The position numbers and the translations under genes were made by a program. Shown in pieces: positions 8,601-14,002 of a stretch of 16,452 nt of DNA. Numbering within the stretch: position 1 is the stretch's first letter; each line of letters starts with the position of its first letter. The stretch comes from Dehalococcoidia bacterium UBA2777 (GTDB lineage Bacteria > Chloroflexota > Dehalococcoidia > UBA2247 > UBA2777), in the NCBI GenBank assembly GCA_002352365.1, contig DEIJ01000076.1:1-16452 (forward strand). Reading direction: 5' to 3'. The notes beneath the pieces were generated by a model that saw only the letters and a program-made list of their open reading frames with translations, made no database searches and was not told the origin of the DNA.

Positions 8601-8739
8601 TATTGACCAGATGATCGAGCAAAAGAAAGAACTTGCCCACAGTATTGTCAGCAGTGGTGAGACTTGGCTCACCGAAATGTCAACTGACGAGCTCAAGAAG
8701 ATATTCACCCTGAGCCGTGAAGCGATAGGGGAGGATTAA
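5635..8739 (+). CDS. SNF2/Rad54-family helicase (DEAQ ATPase) with DUF3670-type N-terminal region
   Basis: Superfamily 2 DNA-dependent ATPase, 1034 residues, expected to translocate on double-stranded DNA and remodel protein-DNA complexes in the cytoplasm. Residues 1-380 form the bacterial N-terminal extension and about 385-515 match the SNF2-associated DUF3670 region (GVDSILNYNWEIAIGEE). The ATPase core starts at LRPYQVNGLSWL (557). Walker A is DDMGLGKT at 582-589, Walker B is DEAQ at 686-689, motif III is LTGTPVENR around 713-721, FVLRRLKTD follows. In the second lobe are LIFTQF, FLHGGT, LSLKAGGLGLNLT and DRAFRIGQ at 964-971. All catalytic motifs are present. The GTG start is supported by the family-typical opening LVLHAIWE and LHLWAES, although the Shine-Dalgarno (GAAGG, two bases away) is poor. 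The SWIM-protein gene follows after three bases. Bacterial relatives are linked to transcription recycling, repair or defence; which applies here is unknown. Confidence 0.95.
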   Translation: MLVLHAIWESDTGGRLHLWAESSRRLAAAPKRQGHYPPQSRQHPFALAPSELKEAITSLGGSLSGESLASQQVTILLPATQKRPLPSPWLIPQDEPSDGKAIRLTPWDVDTLALDPAVALDFLLSLPHQPPQGVAFSSSLGFWTEVAKFSLELIARQCFVPTLKEDKQNGTTLFRAAWEVALGEQDTQRMRWLSKAMPPCCRAHILPQGEQRTRPSEVILSFVNRSADAFIRTNLASIALSPRGRPKDVPLAEQWLRALSSADPRLKAQGEGLVAFANHIRCWLDRIKPSEAPFRTCFRLESPDKDQEWRVSFHLQANDDRSLVVPAEEVWKARKGMLTFLQRNFENPQERLLADLGKASRLFPVIDQSLEAAHPVGVKLDTNQAYTFLRQYASLLEQSGFGILVPPWWQKPPGRISVKLKVRPKAEAKVAGSGLLGVDSILNYNWEIAIGEETLSVEEFDRLASLKVPLVQIRGQWVELIPGEIEKAIAFFQKKQGDGEMRLAEALRLGLGQEYSEVGLPVAGIDGEGWVGDILNELGGGIKLAQVKPPQTFNGKLRPYQVNGLSWLSFLKRFGLGACLADDMGLGKTIEFIAFMLHERVGRGKKSPPGPTLLICPMSVVGNWHRETQRFAPSLKVMIHHGAERLCGENFRKEVKKHDLVISTYTLAQHDEKLFSSIHWECVALDEAQSIKNSAAKQTQAIRRLNAKCRVALTGTPVENRLAELWSIMEFLNPSYLRSAKEFHTNFAIPIEKYHNPERAETLKRLIQPFVLRRLKTDPNIINDLPEKMEMKVFCQLTREQASLYEAVLKEMVEKIENSAGIERKGLVLATLTKLKQVCNHPAQFLQDGSMLPGRSGKLTRLVEMLEEILAEDDRALIFTQFAEMGVMLRHHLQETLGSEVLFLHGGTTKKQRDSMVRRFQDGGPPLFILSLKAGGLGLNLTAANHVFHFDRWWNPAVENQATDRAFRIGQKKNVLVYKFSCLGTLEERIDQMIEQKKELAHSIVSSGETWLTEMSTDELKKIFTLSREAIGED

Positions 8740-8742
8740 ACC

Positions 8743-9621
8743 ATGGGACGATGGAGTCGCTACTGGGAATACTACGAGCCAGCCAGGCCAAGGGAGGTAA
8801 AAGATGGCATTAAGGCCAAGAGCCAACGTGGTGATATTGGCGAGACCTGGTGGTCTAAACGCTGGATTGGTGTTCTGGAATCATTCAACATGGGTGAAAG
8901 GCTAGCCCGCGGTCGCTCTTACGCCCGTAAGGGGCAGGCGGCCTCTATCAATGTCCAAAAAGGTGAAGTTTTGGCCAAGGTTCAGGGTACCCGGCCGAAG
9001 CCTTATTCGGTCAAGATTCGGCTGGAGGTGCTTTCGGATGATGCTTGGGATAAGGTGACCGATGCCATGGCCTGTCAAGCTATATTCGCCGCTAAGTTGC
9101 TCTCTGGGGAGATGCCACAGAACATCGAGGAGGCCTTCAAGGAGGCCAAGGTATCGCTTCTCCCCACCTCCAAGGGAGAGCTCAACACCGGCTGCTCCTG
9201 TCCTGATTGGGCTAACCCGTGCAAGCATATTGCTTGTGTCTATTACCTGCTGGCAGAGCGTTTCGATGAGGATCCGTTTCTCATTTTCCAACTGCGCGGT
9301 CGGACAAAAGAGGAGATTATCCACACGCTTCGGGAAAAGCGCGCCATAATAATGTCACCGGAAAGCCTCACCACCTCCCAGTCTCATAGGGCCAGCTCCT
9401 CTGAGGATGGGATACCACTTGAGGAATGCCTGGATAACTTTTGGGAATTCGGAGAAGATTTAGGCTGCTTCGCTGTGAACCCTGCTGCCCCTGAGGTTGA
9501 TAATGCTATTCTTAAAAGATTGGGGGGCCCTCCATTTGCCGCAGGAAATGACCTGGTCGCCTGGCTAATGAAAGCCTATGGTGTGGCCAGCACTGCCGCA
9601 CTCGAAAGGGCTATTCTTTAG
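8743..9621 (+). CDS. SWIM zinc-finger protein, partner of the SNF2 helicase
   Basis: A 292-residue protein with a SWIM zinc finger, C151-x-C153-x6-C160-x-H162 (CSCPDWANPCKH), exactly the CxCxnCxH spacing that defines the domain. SWIM fingers bind zinc and are thought to contact DNA or protein. The N-terminus, with WWSKRWIGVLESF and the basic RGRSYARKGQAASI, is typical of the bacterial family that travels with SNF2 helicases (COG4279-like). There is no signal peptide or membrane segment. It starts three bases after the SNF2 stop, with GAGG eight bases before the ATG, so the two are surely one transcript. Family knowledge: this two-gene arrangement recurs in bacteria, but its role is not settled. 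The C-terminus ends seven bases before the convergent J-domain gene. Confidence 0.9.
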   Translation: MGRWSRYWEYYEPARPREVKDGIKAKSQRGDIGETWWSKRWIGVLESFNMGERLARGRSYARKGQAASINVQKGEVLAKVQGTRPKPYSVKIRLEVLSDDAWDKVTDAMACQAIFAAKLLSGEMPQNIEEAFKEAKVSLLPTSKGELNTGCSCPDWANPCKHIACVYYLLAERFDEDPFLIFQLRGRTKEEIIHTLREKRAIIMSPESLTTSQSHRASSSEDGIPLEECLDNFWEFGEDLGCFAVNPAAPEVDNAILKRLGGPPFAAGNDLVAWLMKAYGVASTAALERAIL

Positions 9622-9628
9622 AAGAGGC

Positions 9629-10438
9629 CTATTCTCTGATTTTGATGTGGAGATAGAGGTCGCCTTGCCGATCCTGGTAAGAGTTTACCCCTCTCAGCTT
9701 CACTTTTGTTCCGCTAACTACACCAGGAGGTATACTCACCTTGATTTTTCCCCTCTTGTTGTCCTTGTAGTATGAAATTTGTTTCTCACAGCCAGAGGCA
9801 GCCTCCTGCGGTGAAAGGGTTAGTTCTTGATGTAGGTCAACACCTTTCTCCATTTTGGGTTGAGCTTCCAGGCCGAAAACCTTTTTTAGCCCATAGCTTA
9901 CTATCTTGCCAGCTGCCTTAAATAGTGCCCTTTCCACAAAGTTGGGTTTCCTGTGCTTCTGTAGAGTATCGCCGCGAGTCTCCTCCCGGTAAGCCGGGCT
10001 TTCATAATATCTATATCTTGCCCCCGGTGGGCGGCCGAAAAACTCAAAGATAATGCCTCGGCCACCAAAGAAAACATTCTTGAGGAAATCTTCATCAAAC
10101 CTAAGTCCAGCTCGGGCAAACATCCGGCTTAAATCGTCAAAAGCTTCTCCGCGGGAGAATATATCCCGGAATATTTCCTCCTGGCTATAACGGAAAGTTT
10201 CCCCATAAGCAGCTCCGGCAAATCTACCCGATCTTGCCAGGTCGTATCGCTGCCTTTTCAGCGGATCACTCAACACACCGTAGGCTTCGTTAATCTCCTT
10301 GAAGCGTTCTTCGGCTTGCTTTTCATTCCCGGGATTCTTATCGGGGTGATGTTGGAAAGCAAGTCCTCTGAAGGCTTTCTTAATTTGCTCTTGGCCGGCA
10401 TTCTCCGGTACGCCAAGGATTTGGTAATACTCTTTCAT
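9629..10438 (-). CDS. Short J-domain co-chaperone (DnaJ/CbpA-like)
   Basis: Co-chaperone that should stimulate the ATPase of a DnaK-type Hsp70. Residues 1-70 are a complete J-domain (YYQILGV at the start, HPD at 31-33, and the helix-IV block FKEINEAYGVLSDPLKRQRYD). The middle, 75-190, is rich in Phe, Arg and Gly and lacks the CxxCxGxG zinc repeats of DnaJ. Residues about 196-269 form a single C-terminal substrate-binding domain (LTLSPQEAASG, then IPPGVVSGTKVKLRG and GDLYLHIKI). With 269 residues it is shorter than CbpA (about 306) or DnaJ (about 375) because only one such domain is present. The ATG directly follows the stop of the upstream SPASM remnant (TAGATG), with GAGAGGA as Shine-Dalgarno. 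It is the last gene of the minus-strand operon. Confidence 0.9.
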   Translation of the reverse strand: MKEYYQILGVPENAGQEQIKKAFRGLAFQHHPDKNPGNEKQAEERFKEINEAYGVLSDPLKRQRYDLARSGRFAGAAYGETFRYSQEEIFRDIFSRGEAFDDLSRMFARAGLRFDEDFLKNVFFGGRGIIFEFFGRPPGARYRYYESPAYREETRGDTLQKHRKPNFVERALFKAAGKIVSYGLKKVFGLEAQPKMEKGVDLHQELTLSPQEAASGCEKQISYYKDNKRGKIKVSIPPGVVSGTKVKLRGVNSYQDRQGDLYLHIKIRE

Positions 10439-11027
10439 CTACTTTTCCTCTCCCCAGCAGTCAAGAAAGCACAAGGGGTCCTCAGTCAAAAAATCACCGC
10501 TGTGGGCATAGGCCCTGCCACGGCAACCACCGCAAATATTATTATAGCAGCATTCTCCACATTTGCCTTTGAGATTAGATCTGGTGCGTAGACTGTGGAA
10601 TAACTCGGATTTGTGCCATATTTCACTTAGCGGGGTGTGGCGCACATTCCCGGTGCTTAGTGGGATAAAAGGGCAAGCCCAGACCTCACCATCTGGCTTA
10701 ATATAACATAATGCGCTACCGGCTGCACAACCTTTAAAAACTGTTTGGGCCAGCTTCATCCCCAAAATCCCTCTGCCATTCATCCTCATCAGGTATGCCC
10801 AATATTGGGGGGCAAATTGGCTCGATAATAGGTCTGGAGTTCTTTTGCCGCTGTGAAACTAACTTCATTAGGGCGGCACATTCCTCCATCGAGAGCTCTA
10901 AATCATCTCCCCTCCCCAGTGGCGAGTCCCCCCTGCCCTTTCCCCAACTGACGTGGCAATGGCGACTTCTGGGGTTGCAAGCAAAATAGCCAGGCCCGAA
11001 GCTTTCCGCCGCTGGTGATGGACTCTT
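10439..11027 (-). pseudogene. Remnant of a radical SAM/SPASM protein (AhbD/NirJ-like), N-terminus lost and frame shifted
   Basis: The last 116 codons (10789-10439) encode an intact SPASM domain: CYIKPDGEVWACPFIP and GNVRH, then CGECCYNNICGGCRGRAY and DPLCF, the cysteine pattern that binds auxiliary [4Fe-4S] clusters. Just upstream the reading continues in another frame with GRGDDLELSMEECAALMKL and PIIEPIC, the segment expected before SPASM in this family. The two parts join cleanly (PIIEPICPQYWAYLMRMNG) if one base is removed from the run of six G on the plus strand at 10807-10812. Before about 10910 the translation no longer looks like a radical SAM barrel, and the prenyltransferase stop lies at 11028, so roughly 200 N-terminal residues with the SAM cluster are missing. 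A degenerate CNPRSRHC near 10970 resembles CX3CX2C with the middle Cys replaced by Ser, but I do not rely on it. Confidence 0.75.
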
Positions 11028-11918
11028 TCACAATATGTTGCCTACTATGTAGCCTATAGCTAACAAGGCTGGTGTAGCTAAAACCACAAACACGTTTGCC
11101 CCCAGTGCAGGGAGAAGTTTGGTCTCCTGCTCGTAACTCAACGCCCCCCTTATTGCTCCTAAGGCCAGCGGAATGGTGAGTAACCCCAACAGAGCGAAGG
11201 GGGGCATAAATCTAGCCGCCACTGCGGCGATTATCCATATATATACTGCTATAGTTAAACCAGAATATATCTTAGCCGCCTTTCCCTTGCCAAGCCCAAT
11301 AGGGAGGTTTCGTCGCCCGGCCTTTTTGTCAGCCTCTACATCGGGAAACTCGTTGAGCAGTAACAAATTGTAAACTAATATTCCCGGGGGTATGGCAGCA
11401 ACCAATACTTGCGGGCTGTAAGCTCCGCTTTGCACCAAATATGCTCCTAAAACTGGCAAAGTTCCCATGCCTAAGCCGGCGGTTATTTCCCCCACCTGCC
11501 ATCTGGCTAAGTGGGTGGTATAGAAGAGGACGCAAATTGCGGCTACTATAAGTATGGGGAGCAAAGGCAAGCCGGTGCGGATTAGAAAGTAGATGCCTAT
11601 AGGGATGGCAAATAGAAAACAGAGAATACCAAACCTATAAACAGAGGTTGGCGCCAAAAGTCCGGCAGGTAGAATTCCACTCCCCCCGGTGAATGGCGTT
11701 CTTTTTACCTCTAGGTCTATCCCGCTTCGGTAATCGAAATAATCATTCAAGGTATTAACACTGATGTGAAGGAGAAGGAGACCAGCAAAAGCCAACAGAG
11801 CCAGAGACAGGGACAGAGAACCCTCATACCAGGCTATTGAAGTGCCTAAAAATATCAGCACCACAGAGAGGAGCAGGAATTGAGGTCTAGTTTCGCTGAA
11901 CCATATTTTTACCTTCAC
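11028..11918 (-). CDS. UbiA-family prenyltransferase, probably MenA (1,4-dihydroxy-2-naphthoate prenyltransferase)
   Basis: Integral membrane prenyltransferase of 296 residues with about eight to nine hydrophobic segments, which joins a polyprenyl chain to an aromatic ring. The two Mg-diphosphate motifs are intact. The first is NDYFDYRSGID, with Asp59, Asp62 and Asp68. The second is NEFPDVEADKKAGRRNL, with Asp193 and Asp197. The adjacent FTGGSGILPAGLL is typical of MenA-like members. It overlaps the end of the methyltransferase gene by 32 bases, so both are co-translated. Together they fit the last two steps of menaquinone synthesis: prenylation of dihydroxynaphthoate, then C-methylation. Other UbiA substrates cannot be ruled out from sequence. 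It appears complete, unlike both flanking genes. Confidence 0.88.
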   Translation of the reverse strand: MKVKIWFSETRPQFLLLSVVLIFLGTSIAWYEGSLSLSLALLAFAGLLLLHISVNTLNDYFDYRSGIDLEVKRTPFTGGSGILPAGLLAPTSVYRFGILCFLFAIPIGIYFLIRTGLPLLPILIVAAICVLFYTTHLARWQVGEITAGLGMGTLPVLGAYLVQSGAYSPQVLVAAIPPGILVYNLLLLNEFPDVEADKKAGRRNLPIGLGKGKAAKIYSGLTIAVYIWIIAAVAARFMPPFALLGLLTIPLALGAIRGALSYEQETKLLPALGANVFVVLATPALLAIGYIVGNIL

Positions 11919-12489
11919 TTTTTACTCCGCTGTGAACAGTGACAATGCCTAAGGTGAGACTGTGGATTTCGACATCCTTAAGCCCCACTTCCTCCATAAT
12001 TCGCCCCAGCTCCTGGGGGCTTAAGAATCCGGCTATGGAATGGGGAAGATAGGCATAGGCATCTTTTCTTCCTGATATCAGCCCACCCAGATATGGCAAA
12101 ATGGTAAAAAGGTAGAAGTGATAGATTCTCCCCCATATCTTATTTAGGATTTTGGGGAGAATTGGTATTTTGTGCCCAGGAACCTCTCCGATCTTCTTAG
12201 AATCCCCGAAGTTTGGCGAGGCAAATTCAAGGCAAACTACCTTCCCCCCCTCCTTTACCACTCTGGCCATTTCCCCGAGAGTCTTCTCGATATCGGTGAC
12301 ATTTCTCAGTCCAAATCCGATGGTAGCACAATCGAAGGCCTCGTCTTGGAAGGGAAGGCTTTCGGCACAAGCTGCGGCGAATTTCCTCCAATATTTATCT
12401 CGGCCGAAACTAAGTAAGGTGTTAAGCAAATCATAGCACTCAGCCACCGATGAGAATAGCCTCTGAACATGGATTGCTTTGCTTCCCAT
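11887..12489 (-). CDS. UbiE/MenG-type methyltransferase with an internal deletion of the SAM-binding core
   Basis: The family makes the final C-methylation of demethylmenaquinone or ubiquinone precursors using S-adenosylmethionine. Conserved ends are clear: HVQRLFSSVAECYDLLN, LLSFGRDKYWRKF at 25-37, LPFQDEAFDCATIGFGLRNV at 45-64, then VVKEGGKVVCLEFASP and GRKDAYAYLPHSI. In normal UbiE about 55-60 residues lie between WRKF and LPF and include the glycine-rich SAM loop (LDxAxGTGD) and the acidic ribose-binding residue. Here only about seven residues (AAACAES) join them, so the protein has 200 residues instead of about 250. The join, around 12361-12381, is in frame. As written, the protein should not bind SAM. 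It may be a decayed gene, a non-catalytic derivative or an assembly error. It follows the zinc-ribbon gene by 33 bases. Confidence 0.85.
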   Translation of the reverse strand: MGSKAIHVQRLFSSVAECYDLLNTLLSFGRDKYWRKFAAACAESLPFQDEAFDCATIGFGLRNVTDIEKTLGEMARVVKEGGKVVCLEFASPNFGDSKKIGEVPGHKIPILPKILNKIWGRIYHFYLFTILPYLGGLISGRKDAYAYLPHSIAGFLSPQELGRIMEEVGLKDVEIHSLTLGIVTVHSGVKSEGKNMVQRN

Positions 12490-12522
12490 TTAGAATTTGC
12501 CCAGGCCTCTGTTTGTTCCCTG

Positions 12523-12645
12523 TTATTTCCCCTTATGGGCAGCAGCTACATGCTCTTCCCAACAACCCACATGCACATAGGCAGCACATTTAGCACAATA
12601 GTAAAGTCGGGTAGTTGCCTTCTTCCCGCAAACTGGGCAATTCAT
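12523..12645 (-). CDS. Small zinc-ribbon protein, 40 residues
   Basis: A tiny gene starting MNCPVCGKK. Cys3 and Cys6 pair with Cys17 and Cys20 (YYCAKC) as a zinc ribbon. His25, Cys28, His32 and His37 follow (VHVGCWEEHVAAAH) and could form a second metal site, as in cross-brace fingers. The start is set by an excellent Shine-Dalgarno, AAGGAGG at 12657-12651, five bases before the ATG. The frame stays open further upstream, but that part runs antisense into the carbonic anhydrase gene and is not protein-like. It is the first gene of the quinone operon, 33 bases before the methyltransferase. It might bind nucleic acid or a protein partner; the role is unknown. Confidence 0.75.
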   Translation of the reverse strand: MNCPVCGKKATTRLYYCAKCAAYVHVGCWEEHVAAAHKGK

Positions 12646-12650
12646 ATCCA

Positions 12651-12657
12651 CCTCCTT
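12651..12657 (-). promoter_or_regulatory. Shine-Dalgarno that decides the start of the 40-residue protein
   Basis: On the minus strand AAGGAGG stands five bases before the ATG at 12645. This is the strongest argument that the short zinc-ribbon gene, not the longer open frame, is real. Confidence 0.75.
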
Positions 12658-12684
12658 CGGATTTAGGGCTACTTTTAGTATAAT
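12656..12684 (+). promoter_or_regulatory. Probable sigma-70 promoter of the carbonic anhydrase-like gene
   Basis: A perfect TATAAT at 12679-12684 is preceded at 17 bases by TTCGGA (12656-12661), a weak -35 box. Transcription would begin near 12691, leaving about 27 bases before the ATG at 12718, including the GGAGG site. Confidence 0.5.
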
Positions 12685-12705
12685 GCCAAAAGGTGAGGAA
12701 GAAAA
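12677..12705 (-). promoter_or_regulatory. Possible opposing promoter for the quinone operon
   Basis: The same A/T box read on the minus strand gives TATACT (12682-12677), with a poor -35 candidate TTTTCT 17 bases upstream (12705-12700). A start near 12670 would leave about 25 bases of leader before the zinc-ribbon ATG. The support is only the box and the geometry. Confidence 0.35.
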
Positions 12706-12717
12706 GAGGGAGGAGAA

Positions 12718-13224
12718 ATGATAAGGTCGTTTGAGGGTAAAATGCCTAAAGTTGCCGATACTGCTTTTGTTAGTGAAGCTGCTTATGTCGTCGGAGAGGT
12801 GGAAATTGGGGCAAACTCCAGCATCTGGCCCGGCGCGGTGGTTAGGGGGGATTTTGCCAGCATAAGGATTGGTAATAATACCCAAATTGAGGATAACTGC
12901 GTGGTACACACCGGAATCCCGTTGATAATTGGCAGTAATGTGCATATCGGGCATGGTGCAGTAGTCCATGGTGCTAAAGTAGGGGACAATACCCTAATTG
13001 GTAACAATGCCACCATTTTGGATGGTGCTGAAGTGGGCGATTTTTGTATTATCGGGGCTAATTCCCTGGTCAGCGAAGGGATGAAAATTCCTGACAGATC
13101 ATTTGCAGTTGGAGTTCCCGCCCAGATAAAAGGTGAAGCTTTGCCCGCCCAGATTGCCCGAGTAGAGATGGGCGTGAAAGCCTATGTTGAGTTAACCCGA
13201 AAATATAAACAGCAACCATTATAG
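12718..13224 (+). CDS. Gamma-class carbonic anhydrase-like hexapeptide-repeat protein
   Basis: Left-handed beta-helix protein of 168 residues, the usual length for the gamma-carbonic anhydrase/PaaY/YrdA group, which assembles as trimers. Hexapeptide repeats ([LIV]-G-x4) run from about residue 24 to 118. The three zinc-binding histidines are in place: His64 in NCVVHTG, His79 in IGHGA and His84 in VVHGA. WPGAVVRGD (37-45) and the closing FAVGVPA (129-135) are also hallmarks. The family hydrates CO2 in some members and has unknown roles in others; the extra acidic loop of archaeal Cam is absent, so activity is uncertain. GGGAGGAG precedes the ATG by two to three bases. Its last six bases overlap the convergent Yip1-type gene. 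Confidence 0.9.
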   Translation: MIRSFEGKMPKVADTAFVSEAAYVVGEVEIGANSSIWPGAVVRGDFASIRIGNNTQIEDNCVVHTGIPLIIGSNVHIGHGAVVHGAKVGDNTLIGNNATILDGAEVGDFCIIGANSLVSEGMKIPDRSFAVGVPAQIKGEALPAQIARVEMGVKAYVELTRKYKQQPL

Positions 13225-13800
13225 CCCGGTAGCCACTGCTATGGAGATTAGCGGGATAATGATGAGCCCAACTAGAGGGATGAAGTAGCTAGTGATAGCT
13301 CTTCCCACTGAGAAGGCATAATTATGGCGAAGAGCCAAAACCATTAATATCACCATCCAAATAACAAGAGCCACCGCGCCGAAAAGGTAGAGGATGGAAC
13401 CAGGAAAGCCCAACAGAGCTCGCAACAGAGCTAAGGGAGGAAAGAACATCACCGGAAGGATGGCGAAGCTCAGCCCACAGGCAAGCCCTGAGTAACTCCC
13501 TTGCCCACCGAGCAGGATGGCTACCAGGTGTAAAATCCCCGCACCTAAAAACAGGATTGCCAGGAAACAAGCTACCCAAACAGGCATTACCAGCTCAATA
13601 CCCACCCTCCCCCGCTCCAGTCTAAATATGGCGCGCACCAGCTCAGGTAAATCGGGCATAAGGGTGAGGGCAAATACCACGGAGACCAATATGCTAAGTA
13701 GCACTGCCCATCCCAAGGGTCGTTCTGCAGTTACCCGTTTGAGTCCCGGTGAAGGGGAGGCCAACACCTCATAAATGGTATCAAAAATACTTGGTGACAT
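13219..13800 (-). CDS. Yip1-domain-type integral membrane protein
   Basis: A 193-residue membrane protein with five likely transmembrane segments: about 31-48, 70-97, 103-128, 132-157 and 172-192. The cytoplasmic N-terminus (IFDTIYEVLASPSPGLKRVT) and the loop before the third segment, with LLGGQGSYSGLACGLSFAILPV, fit the bacterial Yip1 family, whose function is not established. GGGGAAAG precedes the ATG. It shares six bases with the end of the convergent carbonic anhydrase-like gene, so there is no room for a terminator between them. Confidence 0.75.
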   Translation of the reverse strand: MSPSIFDTIYEVLASPSPGLKRVTAERPLGWAVLLSILVSVVFALTLMPDLPELVRAIFRLERGRVGIELVMPVWVACFLAILFLGAGILHLVAILLGGQGSYSGLACGLSFAILPVMFFPPLALLRALLGFPGSILYLFGAVALVIWMVILMVLALRHNYAFSVGRAITSYFIPLVGLIIIPLISIAVATGL

Positions 13801-13871
13801 CTTTCCCCGCCAATTTTGTTGCCCTTATAGTTACCCCTGAGAAACTCCGTATCCGCCTTTCTAATTCTCAG

Positions 13872-13991
13872 CAGGCCGTCTAAAAAGGCCCCATTGTCAT
13901 TGCGAGGGCGAAGCCCGCGGCAATCTCCGAGATTGCTTCGCCTTCCGACTTCGTCGAAATGGTCTCGCAATGACACTTTCCGGACAGCCTG
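13872..13991 (+). mobile_element. MITE-like element, copy 2
   Basis: The same 120-bp element as at 5484-5603, same orientation, three substitutions and no gaps. Its right end, CAGGCTGTCCGGAAAG when reverse-complemented, matches the left end at 12 of 16 positions. It sits between the SppA stop and the Yip1-type gene, both on the minus strand, and could affect read-through between them. A TCA follows the right end, but the left flank reads TCAG, so a clean target duplication is not visible. Confidence 0.7.
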
Positions 13992-14002
13992 TCATGAGGT
14001 AT

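Noticed and set aside
10795..10989. Plus-strand open frame opposite the SPASM remnant
   Set aside because: No ribosome site or motif, and the minus strand there has recognisable radical SAM family sequence.
10961..10996. CNPRSRHC as a leftover radical SAM cluster motif of the truncated gene
   Set aside because: The middle cysteine is Ser, the flanks do not resemble the family, and the barrel that should follow is missing; it may be chance.
12523..12969. Longer minus-strand open frame of 148 codons ending in the zinc-ribbon protein
   Set aside because: Its first two thirds are antisense to the clear carbonic anhydrase-like gene and not protein-like; the strong ribosome site supports only the last 40 codons.
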